Assembly (NCBI GenBank): GCA_004554165.1
Contig: SFNQ01000005.1
Coordinates: 1 to 64,000 of the forward strand
DNA: 64,000 bases
Reading direction: 5' to 3'
Source: Clostridiales bacterium
Lineage (GTDB): Bacteria > Bacillota > Clostridia > Christensenellales > CAG-138
Every line of letters begins with the position of its first letter. Position 1 is the first letter of the stretch. Made by a program: the position numbers and the translations under genes. The notes below the pieces were generated by a model, which was given only the letters and a program-made list of their open reading frames with translations, did no database searches and was not told the DNA's origin. This document shows positions 43,726 to 52,187 of the stretch, in pieces.

Positions 43726-45987
43726 TTGTTCGCAGAGATTATCATCGATATCGCGCACGCAAACGTGGACCGGCTGTTCACCTACCGTGTCCCGGAAGAG
43801 TTGTCCATCCTCCCGGGGCAGCATGTACTCGTTCCCTTCGGCCACGGCAACGCGCAGAAGGAGGGCTTTGTCCTCTCGCTTACGGAAACCCTGGAGGCGG
43901 ACTATCCGCTCAAGGATGTGCTGCGCGCCATCGAGCCCTATCCCGTCCTGCTGCCGGAGCAGATTTCGCTTGCGTACTGGATGCAGAAGAACTACCACTG
44001 TCTGCTTGTGGACGCGCTGCGGCTGATGATTCCCGCGCAGCTGCGCGGGGGGCGCGTTCATGAAAAAATCGAGCGAACGGTATCGCTGTCACGGACGCTG
44101 ACGCCCGAGGAGATGCTTCGTTCTCTCTGTGACAGCAGCGGCAAGCCCCGGGCAAAAAAGCAGCATGAGGTTGTAAAGCTGCTCAGCGAGAGCGGTCTCG
44201 AGATGTCCGTGGCCGACATCAACGCCTTCCTTGGCGGCGCCTCGTCCGCCATCGGTGCGCTCATCCGGCGCGGCTACCTCGTGGAAAACGGCCACGTTAC
44301 CTTCCGCAGACCGGACGGCGCGGGGGAAGCGATTGCGGATAAAACCGTCGCGCTGAACGCAGCGCAGCAAAGCGCCGTTGCCGCAGTGAACGAAGCCATG
44401 GCGCGCCGCGATGGTAGCACGCTGCTGCTCCACGGCGTGACCGGCAGCGGCAAAACCGAGGTCTATATGCGCTGCATCGAAGCCTGCCTTCGCAGCGGGC
44501 GCGAGGCCATCGTGCTGGTGCCGGAGATCTCCCTCACGCCGCAGACGGTGGGACGGTTTCGCGCGCGGTTTTCCGACGAGATCGCAGTGCTGCACAGCCG
44601 CCTGAGCGCCGGCGAGCGCTTCGACGAATGGCGACGCATCCGGCTCGGCAGGGCCCGCGTGGCCGTCGGCGCAAGAAGCGCCATCTTTGCGCCCTTCTCC
44701 GCGCTGGGCCTCATCATCATCGACGAGGAGCATGAGGCCAGCTACCAGAGCGAAACCGCGCCGCGCTACCATGCGGCAGAGATTGCCCTGCGCCGCGCGG
44801 CGGAAACGGGGGCCGCGCTGCTGCTTGGCAGCGCAACGCCCTCCCTGCTCTCCTACTTCCGCGCAACATCCGGACGCTATCAGCTGCTGACGCTGCCCGA
44901 GCGCGTGATGCACCGGCCCATGCCGGAGGTTGAGATTGTGGACATGCGCCAGGAGTTCCTTGCCGGCAATAATGGTATCTTCTCCCAAAGGCTCCAGAAG
45001 CTCCTGCGGGAGTGCTTCTCGGACGGCAGGCAGGCCATGCTGTTTTTAAACCGCCGGGGCTACTCCACCTTTGTCTCCTGCCGCGCCTGCGGCAAGGTCA
45101 TTCAGTGCGAAAACTGCGACATCTCCATGACCTATCACAAAAACGCAGGCCTGCTCCGCTGCCACTTTTGCGGCGCGTCCGCACCCATCCCCAGCCGCTG
45201 TCCGGACTGCGGAAAGCCCTTTATCAAATACTTCGGCATTGGCACGGAGCAGGTGGAGGAACAGCTGCGCCGTCTGTTTCCCGACGTGAGGGCGCTGCGC
45301 ATGGATACGGACACCATGCGAAAAAAGGGCGCCTTCGACCAGACGCTTTCCGCCTTTTCCCGGGGAGAGGCGCAGGTGCTCATCGGCACGCAGATGATCG
45401 CCAAGGGCCATGATTTCCCAAACGTGACGCTGGTTGGCGTGGTAGCCGCGGACGCAACGCTCTGCATCCCGGACTACCGCAGCACCGAGCGGACCTTCCA
45501 GCTTCTGACGCAGGTGGCGGGCCGCGCCGGGCGCGACGACAATCCGGGCCGCGTGGTCGTGCAGACCTACAACCCGAACCATCCGGCAATCCGCTTTGCC
45601 AAAAACCATGATTATCCGGGTTTCTTCCGCTATGAGCTGGCGGAGCGGCGGAAGGCGCTCTTTCCGCCCTATACGCTGTTTCTCCGGCTTCTCTTTTCCG
45701 GCCCCGACGAGGCGGCGCTGGCGGAGAGCGGAGAGCGCTATGGCCGCGCGCTGGAAGCGGCCCTTCTGGATCTGCTCGGCAGCGAGGGCAGGCAGGATCT
45801 GCTGATGCTCTCCTGCTCCCCGGCGCCCATCCGCAAAAAGCAGGGCAGTTACCGCTATCAGGTGCTCATCAAGCTCCTGCGCACCAAACGCACCGCAAGC
45901 GTTCTGCGCCTGATCTACGACTTTGAGGCGGCGCACCGCAACGAGCTCTTCGCCCTGCTGGAGGTCAACCCGCAGGATATGCTGTAA
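43726..45987 (+). CDS. priA: Primosomal protein N' (replication restart helicase)
   Basis: This 753-residue superfamily 2 helicase reloads the replisome at stalled forks. The N-terminal DNA-binding domain begins LFAEIIIDIAHANVDRLFTY. Helicase motifs are GVTGSGKTEVYMRCI, LVPEISLTPQ, IIDEEHEASYQ, LLLGSATPS and QVAGRAGR. Two zinc-binding modules are inserted: CRACGKVIQCENCDISM and CHFCGASAPIPSRCPDCG. The start is TTG at 43726, 7 nt after AAGGGGG. Another TTG lies two codons upstream and no ATG is near. Confidence 0.94.
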   Translation: MFAEIIIDIAHANVDRLFTYRVPEELSILPGQHVLVPFGHGNAQKEGFVLSLTETLEADYPLKDVLRAIEPYPVLLPEQISLAYWMQKNYHCLLVDALRLMIPAQLRGGRVHEKIERTVSLSRTLTPEEMLRSLCDSSGKPRAKKQHEVVKLLSESGLEMSVADINAFLGGASSAIGALIRRGYLVENGHVTFRRPDGAGEAIADKTVALNAAQQSAVAAVNEAMARRDGSTLLLHGVTGSGKTEVYMRCIEACLRSGREAIVLVPEISLTPQTVGRFRARFSDEIAVLHSRLSAGERFDEWRRIRLGRARVAVGARSAIFAPFSALGLIIIDEEHEASYQSETAPRYHAAEIALRRAAETGAALLLGSATPSLLSYFRATSGRYQLLTLPERVMHRPMPEVEIVDMRQEFLAGNNGIFSQRLQKLLRECFSDGRQAMLFLNRRGYSTFVSCRACGKVIQCENCDISMTYHKNAGLLRCHFCGASAPIPSRCPDCGKPFIKYFGIGTEQVEEQLRRLFPDVRALRMDTDTMRKKGAFDQTLSAFSRGEAQVLIGTQMIAKGHDFPNVTLVGVVAADATLCIPDYRSTERTFQLLTQVAGRAGRDDNPGRVVVQTYNPNHPAIRFAKNHDYPGFFRYELAERRKALFPPYTLFLRLLFSGPDEAALAESGERYGRALEAALLDLLGSEGRQDLLMLSCSPAPIRKKQGSYRYQVLIKLLRTKRTASVLRLIYDFEAAHRNELFALLEVNPQDML

Positions 45988-46155
45988 TCGCCCATGGAGG
46001 TTCGCTTGGGTTTTGCCCTCGCCGCCGTCCCGCTCTGTCGCTAAGGCTTCTGTGGACATGATTTCGGCCTGTTGTCCGCCGTTTTGGAGGATACCAGCGC
46101 CACTCGCCGCAGCAGCGAGCGTCCGCCCTTTGCTTTGAATCGATTTTTCTTTTCT

Positions 46156-46188
46156 GCCGCCGCCCTTTGCAGCAGCGGCGGGCTTTTT
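46156..46188 (+). terminator. Terminator after priA
   Basis: CCGCCGC (46157-46163) pairs with GCGGCGG (46175-46181), followed by GCTTTTT. It closes the pcrA-to-priA unit. Confidence 0.75.
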
Positions 46189-46313
46189 GCCGGTAAAGTA
46201 TCTTTATTACCCCGCGATCACCGCCAAACGAAGGCTGCTCTGCGGCCGCCTGTGCAGCTGTTTTGCTTGAAACACGGCGCAGGAACCTTGAGAAACCGCT
46301 TTACCGATATGCC

Positions 46314-46343
46314 GGAGCGGCAGGCCCTGTGGCCTGCCGCTCC
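46314..46343. terminator. Long perfect hairpin between priA and the HTH-LiaF gene
   Basis: A 13-bp stem, GGAGCGGCAGGCC / GGCCTGCCGCTCC, with loop CTGT lies 22 bp past the stop of the minus-strand gene. Neither side has a strong U-run, although the plus strand continues with TTGATC and A5. It probably stops convergent transcription. Confidence 0.55.
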
Positions 46344-46364
46344 TTGATCAAAAAGATTCTTTCG

Positions 46365-47390
46365 TCAGCAATATCGGATTTCCAGGCTGCCGAAGGAGAC
46401 GTCTCCCGAGATGGCAAGCTGCTGCGCCGCATCCGCATCCGCCTGCCCCTTCACCGCGCAGGAACCGAAGGAGCGCTCCACATTCTGCATTATGCTGACG
46501 CACCGCGGCAGAAGAATTTCGCAGGCGCCGAAGGAGACGTCAACCTGCAGCCGCGCGCCCGGCCGGAAGGTCTTGCAGCGCGTCAAATCCAGAACGAACC
46601 TGCCGAAGGAAACATCGATATCCCCGCCGCAAAACTCCTCCTGATCGAACACGCGACGGTCCTCGCAGAAGGAACCGTCCATGCGGACAAATCCTTCTTC
46701 ATCCGAAAAATCCATGTTGCCGCCCTCGTTGGAGAAGCGGAAGCTGCCTTTTTTCCGTCTGGGCAACAGCTTTTCCAGCAAAATCGTCAGTCCGACAAGG
46801 ATCAGGCCGATGGGCCAGATCAGACTCCAGTCCAGAACAAAATGCACCGCGCCGAGGTGAAACAGCAGATAGTACAGGCCAAGCAGCGCAACGCCGACGG
46901 AAACGGGCGACACGCGCTTCAGCGTCCAGCTCACGCCAAGGCCCAAAAGCACCGCGGGCCAGACCACGGACCAGAAGTTAAACTGCGGCCAGACGCCCAG
47001 CCGCGACAGCAGGAAGGCCACGCCGAGCAGCACCACAAGCAGCGCAAAGCCGACGCCCTCCTTCTTCAAATCGAAGTGAACCGTCACGCCTTCCCGCGCG
47101 TGCTTTTCCTCCTCCTGCTCGCTCTCCTGTCCGCTCCCGGCATATCCGCCCTTGTCTCCGGCGGCGCTTCGTTCCGCCACAGGACTGACGCCGAGGAGCA
47201 TATCCGTACTGACGCCAAGCACCTCTGCGATTCGCGGCAGGATGGAGATGTCGGGGCAGGAGTTATCGTTTTCCCACTTGCTGACCGCCTGCGCGGTCAC
47301 GCCCACGCGCTCCGCCAGCTGATCCTGCGTCAGGCCGCGCTCCTTCCGCAGCCACGCAATCCGTTTTCCAATGGATGAATGTTCTTCCAT
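46365..47390 (-). CDS. HTH-XRE regulator fused to membrane helices and a LiaF-like domain
   Basis: This is a 341-residue fusion. Residues 6-62 form a Cro/CI-type helix-turn-helix (IGKRIAWLRKERGLTQDQLA, VTAQAVSKWENDNSCPDIS). An acidic linker (about 75-105) follows. Four membrane helices (about 112-215) have the Trp-rich pattern of LiaF-TM/DUF5668 proteins. The C-terminal part (about 225-341) is a beta-rich LiaF-like domain with a repeated SFG motif (DVSFGRF, DVSFGAC, RSFGSC, DVSFGSL). It may be a membrane-tethered regulator that senses envelope stress, but the target is unknown. The ATG at 47390 has GGGAGGG 9 nt upstream. It is inserted between priA and def in the opposite direction. Confidence 0.85.
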   Translation of the reverse strand: MEEHSSIGKRIAWLRKERGLTQDQLAERVGVTAQAVSKWENDNSCPDISILPRIAEVLGVSTDMLLGVSPVAERSAAGDKGGYAGSGQESEQEEEKHAREGVTVHFDLKKEGVGFALLVVLLGVAFLLSRLGVWPQFNFWSVVWPAVLLGLGVSWTLKRVSPVSVGVALLGLYYLLFHLGAVHFVLDWSLIWPIGLILVGLTILLEKLLPRRKKGSFRFSNEGGNMDFSDEEGFVRMDGSFCEDRRVFDQEEFCGGDIDVSFGRFVLDLTRCKTFRPGARLQVDVSFGACEILLPRCVSIMQNVERSFGSCAVKGQADADAAQQLAISGDVSFGSLEIRYC

Positions 47391-47652
47391 GTTGCTTTGC
47401 CCTCCCTGTTCTTCTCTGTGCCCATTATGGCATAAACCGGGCCATTTTACCATAACCCATTCTTCGACAGGCCAGATTTGCAGCGCAACCGCCGGTTGAA
47501 TTTGACTCAACCAGCGGTTTTCCTCCCGTCGTTTTTGTCCGAAATTCCGGTCTTTTTCTGGAGACCCTTCCTCCCCCCTGTCCTGCCGCCGGGCGCAGGC
47601 AGCATGCGAACGGAAGCGAGGGTACGCCGTCCTTTTGCCTCCCGTGGTTTTC

Positions 47653-47681
47653 TTTACAGCCCCCGGTTTCCCGTGTATAAT
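47653..47681 (+). promoter_or_regulatory. Promoter of the def-to-rpe operon
   Basis: TTTACA (47653-47658), a 17-bp spacer and TATAAT (47676-47681) lie 32 bp before the def start. The rest of 47391-47652 shows nothing supported. Confidence 0.85.
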
Positions 47682-47713
47682 ATAAAATGGTTGAAAAGGA
47701 GGAATCCAGATCT

Positions 47714-48202
47714 ATGGCACTGCGCAATATCCGCACCGAGGGCGATCCCTGCCTCGGCAAGATCTGCCGCCCCATTGAACGCTTTGATGCAAAGCTGGCG
47801 GCGCTGATCGACGATTTGTTTGATACGATGTACGACGCGGACGGCGTTGGCCTCGCCGCCTCGCAGGTGGGCGTGCTCCGCCGCGTTGTGGTCATCGATA
47901 CGGGCGACGGCCCCGTGGAGATGGTCAATCCCGTCATCCGAAAGCAGGAGGGCCTTCAGGGCGATATGGAGGGCTGCCTCTCCTTCCCCGGTCAGTCCGG
48001 CTATGTGGAGCGCGCCGAGCATGTCGTTGCCGAGGCCTTCGACCGCAAGGGCAGGCTCTACGAGTACGACGCCTACGGCCTGTTTGCCCGCGCGATCCAG
48101 CACGAGCTGGATCACCTCGACGGCCTCACCTACCGCAGGCTGGTCAAGGATCCGCCGCCCGAGTTTGAAAAAAAGCTGCGTGAAGCGGAGGCGGGCGCAT
48201 GA
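47714..48202 (+). CDS. def: Peptide deformylase
   Basis: This 162-residue metalloenzyme removes the formyl group from nascent proteins. All three motifs are intact: GVGLAASQVG, EGCLSFPG and QHELDHLDG, giving the Cys and two His metal ligands. The ATG at 47714 (MALRNIRTEGDPCL) has AGGAGG 10 nt upstream. It is first of an eight-gene cluster and its stop overlaps fmt. Confidence 0.96.
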   Translation: MALRNIRTEGDPCLGKICRPIERFDAKLAALIDDLFDTMYDADGVGLAASQVGVLRRVVVIDTGDGPVEMVNPVIRKQEGLQGDMEGCLSFPGQSGYVERAEHVVAEAFDRKGRLYEYDAYGLFARAIQHELDHLDGLTYRRLVKDPPPEFEKKLREAEAGA

Positions 48203-49125
48203 AGATCGCCTTTCTCGGTACGCCGGAATTTGCGCTGCCCTCCCTCAGCGCGCTCATTGAGGACGGGCATACGCTGGAGGTCTTTACCCAGCCCGACCGC
48301 CCCGTGGGGCGGCACGGCGCGCCCGTCGCCCCGCCGGTGAAGCAGCTTGCGCTTTCCTACGGCATCCCCGTGCGGCAGTTTGAAAAAATCCGCTCGGAGG
48401 AGGGTGTGGCGGCGCTCTGCGCGTTTGCGCCCGATCTCATGGTAACGGCCGCCTTTGGCCAGCTTCTGTCTCAGGCCAATCTGGACATCCCAAAGCACGG
48501 CTGCATCAACGTACACGGTTCGCTCCTGCCCCGCTACCGCGGCGCCGCGCCCATTCAATGGGCCGTCATCAACGGCGAGACGGAAACCGGCATCACGACC
48601 ATGCTGACCGATATCGGTATGGACACCGGCGATATCCTCCTGAAGGAAAGCACGCCCATTGGGCCGGACGAAACCGCAGGTGAGCTGTACGTCCGCCTGT
48701 CCGTCATGGGCGCGGAGCTGCTGCGCAGGACCATCGCCGCGCTGGAGGCCGGAACGCTGACGCGGGAAAAGCAGAACGAGGCGGACGCCAGCAAGTGCCC
48801 CATGCTGAAAAAGGAGCACGGAAAGCTCGACCTCAGCCAAAGCGCGCAGCGGGTACACAACCTTGTGCGCGGCGTAAACCCCTGGCCGGGCGCCTTCGCC
48901 CTCTGGGACGGCGCACCGCTGAAAATCTGGAAAACGCGCCTGTGTACGCGGGAGAATCCCCGCCTGCCCGCGGGAACCTGCGTTGGCGACGCAAAGCAGG
49001 GCCTGTTTTTGCAGTGTGGAGACGGACTTGTGGAGGTGCTGGAGCTACAGGCCCCGGGCGGCAGGCGCATGGACGGAAGGAGCTTTCTGCGCGGCAAGTC
49101 CCTCGAAGGCGCCGTACTGCAATGA
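48199..49125 (+). CDS. fmt: Methionyl-tRNA formyltransferase
   Basis: This 308-residue enzyme formylates initiator Met-tRNA. It shows MKIAFLGTPEFALPSL and the folate/active-site region HGCINVHGSLLPRYRGAAPI with the catalytic Asn and His. GITTMLTDIGMDTGDIL follows, with a C-terminal OB-like domain from about 205 (NPWPGAFA). The start overlaps the end of def (ATGA), and the stop overlaps rsmB, giving a coupled def-fmt-rsmB unit. Confidence 0.96.
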   Translation: MKIAFLGTPEFALPSLSALIEDGHTLEVFTQPDRPVGRHGAPVAPPVKQLALSYGIPVRQFEKIRSEEGVAALCAFAPDLMVTAAFGQLLSQANLDIPKHGCINVHGSLLPRYRGAAPIQWAVINGETETGITTMLTDIGMDTGDILLKESTPIGPDETAGELYVRLSVMGAELLRRTIAALEAGTLTREKQNEADASKCPMLKKEHGKLDLSQSAQRVHNLVRGVNPWPGAFALWDGAPLKIWKTRLCTRENPRLPAGTCVGDAKQGLFLQCGDGLVEVLELQAPGGRRMDGRSFLRGKSLEGAVLQ

Positions 49126-50435
49126 GCAGGGAGCCCGTCAAAGAAAACAGCGCCCGCCGCAGACCCCGGAGTCCGCGCCGCGCCGCGCTCGACGCGCTCA
49201 CGGACGTGACAAAAAACGGCGCTTACGCAAACCTGCGGCTCAAGCAGGCCTGCGCCGGATTTTCCGCCCGGGACGCGCGATTCATTTACGCGCTGTGCTA
49301 TGCAACGCTGGAGCACCTGCTCTACCTGGACCATGTGCTGGACGCCTGTGTGCAGGGGAGGCAGAAGCCCCTGATCCGCAACATTCTGCGCATGGGCTGC
49401 TGCGAACTCCTGTTTTTGAACACGCCGCCCCATGCCGCCATCTCCGAAAGCGTTGCGCTCTGCCGCGCCGCGGACAGGGAGGCGATGTGCGGCTTTGTGA
49501 ACGCGGTGCTCCGCCGCATCGACCGCCAGCGGGACGCCCTGCCGCCGCTGCCGGAGGACCCCGCGCTGCGGCTCTCCATCCGGTACAGCTGTCCCCTTTG
49601 GATCGTCGCCATGTGGCTCTCCGCCTACGGCGAAGCGGAGACCGAGGCGCTGCTCTCCGCACAGGGCCCCGGCCTGACGGTGCGCGCGCAGTATCCCTGT
49701 ACGACGGATGCATTGATGGCCGAGCTTCCCTGTCCTGCCGCGCGGGGCAGGCTGGATGAAAACGCCCTGCGCCTGCCCGCAGGCCTTGATGTAACCGCGC
49801 TGCCGGCCTTTGCCGGGGGACGCCTGGCCGTGCAGGGCGAGGGCGCCATGCTGCTGTGCCGCGCGCTGTCCGACTGCCGGGGGCTTCGCGTGCTGGACGC
49901 CTGCGCCGCGCCCGGCGGCAAGAGCGCCTACCTTGCCTCCCTGAGCGAAAACGAAATTGCCCTGACCTGCTTTGAGCTGCACCCGCACCGGCTGGCGCTG
50001 ATGGAAAAAACCCTTGCGCGGCTGGGCGTATCCGCCTCGCTCATACAGCGGGACGCTGCGCAGCACGACCCCGCCTACGACGCCGCGTTCGATGCGGTTC
50101 TGCTGGACGTGCCCTGCTCCGGCCTTGGGCTGCTCCATGAAAAACCGGATATCCGTTACAGCAAAGGCCCGGCGGAGATCGATGCGCTGGCCGCGTTGCA
50201 GGCCAAAATCCTCGCTGCCTGCGCGCCCTATGTGCGCCCCGGCGGGCTGCTGGTGTACGGCACCTGCACGATCAGCCGGAAGGAGAATGAGGACCAGGTG
50301 AACGCCTTTCTTGCGGCGCACGCGGAGTTTCGGCTGGAGCGGCTTCCCTTTGCGGAAGGCGGCATGCTCCAGCTCCTGCCCGAGGTGCACGGAACCGATG
50401 GATTCTTTGTTGCGAGGATGCGCCGATGTATTTGA
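49122..50435 (+). CDS. rsmB: 16S rRNA (cytosine-967-C5)-methyltransferase
   Basis: This is a 437-residue RNA methyltransferase. An N-terminal NusB-like domain (about 15-135) with RRAALDALTDVTKNGAYANL binds RNA. The Rossmann-fold domain has the S-adenosylmethionine site LDACAAPGGKSAYLA. It also has AVLLDVPCSGLGLLHEKPD with one catalytic Cys, and YGTCTISRKENEDQV with the second Cys. The start overlaps the fmt stop, and the gene ends inside the first codons of rlmN. Confidence 0.94.
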   Translation: MSREPVKENSARRRPRSPRRAALDALTDVTKNGAYANLRLKQACAGFSARDARFIYALCYATLEHLLYLDHVLDACVQGRQKPLIRNILRMGCCELLFLNTPPHAAISESVALCRAADREAMCGFVNAVLRRIDRQRDALPPLPEDPALRLSIRYSCPLWIVAMWLSAYGEAETEALLSAQGPGLTVRAQYPCTTDALMAELPCPAARGRLDENALRLPAGLDVTALPAFAGGRLAVQGEGAMLLCRALSDCRGLRVLDACAAPGGKSAYLASLSENEIALTCFELHPHRLALMEKTLARLGVSASLIQRDAAQHDPAYDAAFDAVLLDVPCSGLGLLHEKPDIRYSKGPAEIDALAALQAKILAACAPYVRPGGLLVYGTCTISRKENEDQVNAFLAAHAEFRLERLPFAEGGMLQLLPEVHGTDGFFVARMRRCI

Positions 50436-51469
50436 CGGAAATGACGCTTTCGGAGCTGCAGGCGCTCCTGAATACGCTGGGCGAGCCGCGTTACCGCGCT
50501 GGACAGGTCTTTTCCTGGCTGTCCCGCGGCGTCCGGCCGGAGAGCATGACGAACCTCTCAAAGGCCCTGCGGGAAAAGCTGGCCGCCCTGCCCTATGGCG
50601 CGGTGGAGGTCTTTGAGAAGCGTCTGTCCCAGCGGGACGGCACGGCAAAGTATCTGTTCCGGCTGGAGGATGAAAATCTCGTTGAGGGCGTGCTGATGCG
50701 CTACCATTACGGCAACACGCTCTGCCTGTCCACACAGGTGGGCTGCCGGATGGGCTGCGCGTTCTGCGCCTCCACGCTGGAAGGCCGGGTGCGGGACCTG
50801 CATGCGGGCGAAATGCTGGGACAGATCGCCGCCATCGAGCGCAGCGGGGAAAAGCCGGAGGGCGGCGGCCGCACGGTCACAAACCTCGTGCTTATGGGCA
50901 GCGGCGAACCGCTGGACAATTTCGACAACGTGGTGCGCTTTCTGCATCTGGTGTCCTCGCCGGAGGGCATGGGCATCAGTCCCAGGAACATCTCGGTCTC
51001 CACCTGCGGCATCGTGCCGAAGATTTACGAGTTTATGGAGCGGGCGCCGCATGTGACCCTTTCCGTCTCGCTGCACGCTCATGACGACGAAACCCGCAGC
51101 CGCATCATGCCCGTCAACCGGGCCTATCCCATTGCGGAGCTGCTGGCCGCAGCCCGGGCCTATGCCGACCGCACGGGCAGACGGGTGGTGTTCGAATATG
51201 CGCTGATTTCCGGCATGAACGCCGCGGAGCGGGATGCCATCGCGCTGGCAAAGCGGCTGCGCGGCATCCGCTGCCACGTCAACCTGATTCCGCTCAACCC
51301 CGTGCCCGAGCGGAATCTCAGGGGCGCCACCAGGGGACAGGCGCAGCAGTTTGCGGCCTGGCTGACGCGGGAGCACATCTCCGCCACGGTACGGCGCGAA
51401 ATGGGAACGGACATTGAGGGCGCCTGCGGGCAGCTCCGAAGAAGGGTGAGCCATGAACTACGCACATAA
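50426..51469 (+). CDS. rlmN: Radical SAM 23S rRNA/tRNA adenine-C2 methyltransferase
   Basis: This 347-residue enzyme methylates A2503 of 23S rRNA and A37 of some tRNAs. The radical-SAM cluster motif is CRMGCAFCAST. The second catalytic Cys lies in RREMGTDIEGACGQLRR near the C-terminus. The partner Cys and SAM-binding stretch is LVLMGSGEPLDNFDNVV, with ISVSTCGIVP. The gene overlaps rsmB by 10 bp and stp by 17 bp. Confidence 0.95.
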   Translation: MYLTEMTLSELQALLNTLGEPRYRAGQVFSWLSRGVRPESMTNLSKALREKLAALPYGAVEVFEKRLSQRDGTAKYLFRLEDENLVEGVLMRYHYGNTLCLSTQVGCRMGCAFCASTLEGRVRDLHAGEMLGQIAAIERSGEKPEGGGRTVTNLVLMGSGEPLDNFDNVVRFLHLVSSPEGMGISPRNISVSTCGIVPKIYEFMERAPHVTLSVSLHAHDDETRSRIMPVNRAYPIAELLAAARAYADRTGRRVVFEYALISGMNAAERDAIALAKRLRGIRCHVNLIPLNPVPERNLRGATRGQAQQFAAWLTREHISATVRREMGTDIEGACGQLRRRVSHELRT

Positions 51470-52187
51470 AAGCATTGTAGGACGGCGCAAGCTGAACGAG
51501 GACAGCGTCTGTATTCTTACGGGCGAGAGCGGCCTGATGCTGCTCGCCGTTGCGGACGGCATGGGCGGCCACGCTGCCGGCGACGTTGCCAGCGCCATGG
51601 TTACGGACGGGCTCAGGGAGGCCTTCCCAAAGATTTCCGCTTCGGAAAACCGGGCGGAGGCGCTGCGCCGCGCCATCCGGAACATCAACCTCGCCGTGTA
51701 CCGCGCCGCCGACAGCATGGAGAGCAGGCGCGGGATGGGATCCACGCTGGTTTGCGTTCTCGCAGGCGGCGAAGGTTATCTTGCGGCAAGCGTGGGCGAC
51801 AGCCGTCTTTATCACTTTGACGGAACCACGCTTTCCCGCATTACGACAGACCACTCCCTGGTGGAAACCCTGGTGAGCCAGGGTGTTATTACCCGGGAGG
51901 AGGCTGCCGTGCATCCCATGCGGAACATCATTACCCGGGCGGTTGGCAGCGGCCTGCATGTGGAGGTCGACCTGTTTCAGGAGCGCTGGTCTGAAGGCGA
52001 TCTTCTGCTGCTTTGTACCGACGGCCTGCACGGGAGCCTTGACGACGCGGCCATCTGCGAAATCCTCCGCCGCGACGCATCCCTCGCCGGACGCTGCGAC
52101 ATGCTGATCGACGCTGCAAGCGACGCCGGCTCGGAGGATAATATCACCGCCGTGCTCGTCCGTTGCGGAGAGGAGGCGGAGGCATGA
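51453..52187 (+). CDS. PP2C-family Ser/Thr protein phosphatase
   Basis: This is a 244-residue metal-dependent phosphatase (Stp/PrpC type) that reverses the partner kinase. Metal-binding Asp motifs are GRRKLNEDSV, VADGMGGHAAGDVAS, ASVGDSRLYHF, LLLLCTDGLHGSLDD and GSEDNITAVLV. The ATG at 51453 lies inside the end of rlmN. The last codon overlaps the kinase start. The pair forms the standard Firmicutes signalling module for growth and cell-wall control. Confidence 0.95.
   Translation: MNYAHKSIVGRRKLNEDSVCILTGESGLMLLAVADGMGGHAAGDVASAMVTDGLREAFPKISASENRAEALRRAIRNINLAVYRAADSMESRRGMGSTLVCVLAGGEGYLAASVGDSRLYHFDGTTLSRITTDHSLVETLVSQGVITREEAAVHPMRNIITRAVGSGLHVEVDLFQERWSEGDLLLLCTDGLHGSLDDAAICEILRRDASLAGRCDMLIDAASDAGSEDNITAVLVRCGEEAEA

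Noticed and set aside
43326..43781. 151-codon minus-strand frame in the rpoZ-priA gap as a replacement gene
   Set aside because: It extends into the start of priA in antisense, has no ribosome site, and is Arg/Pro/Ala-rich without motifs.
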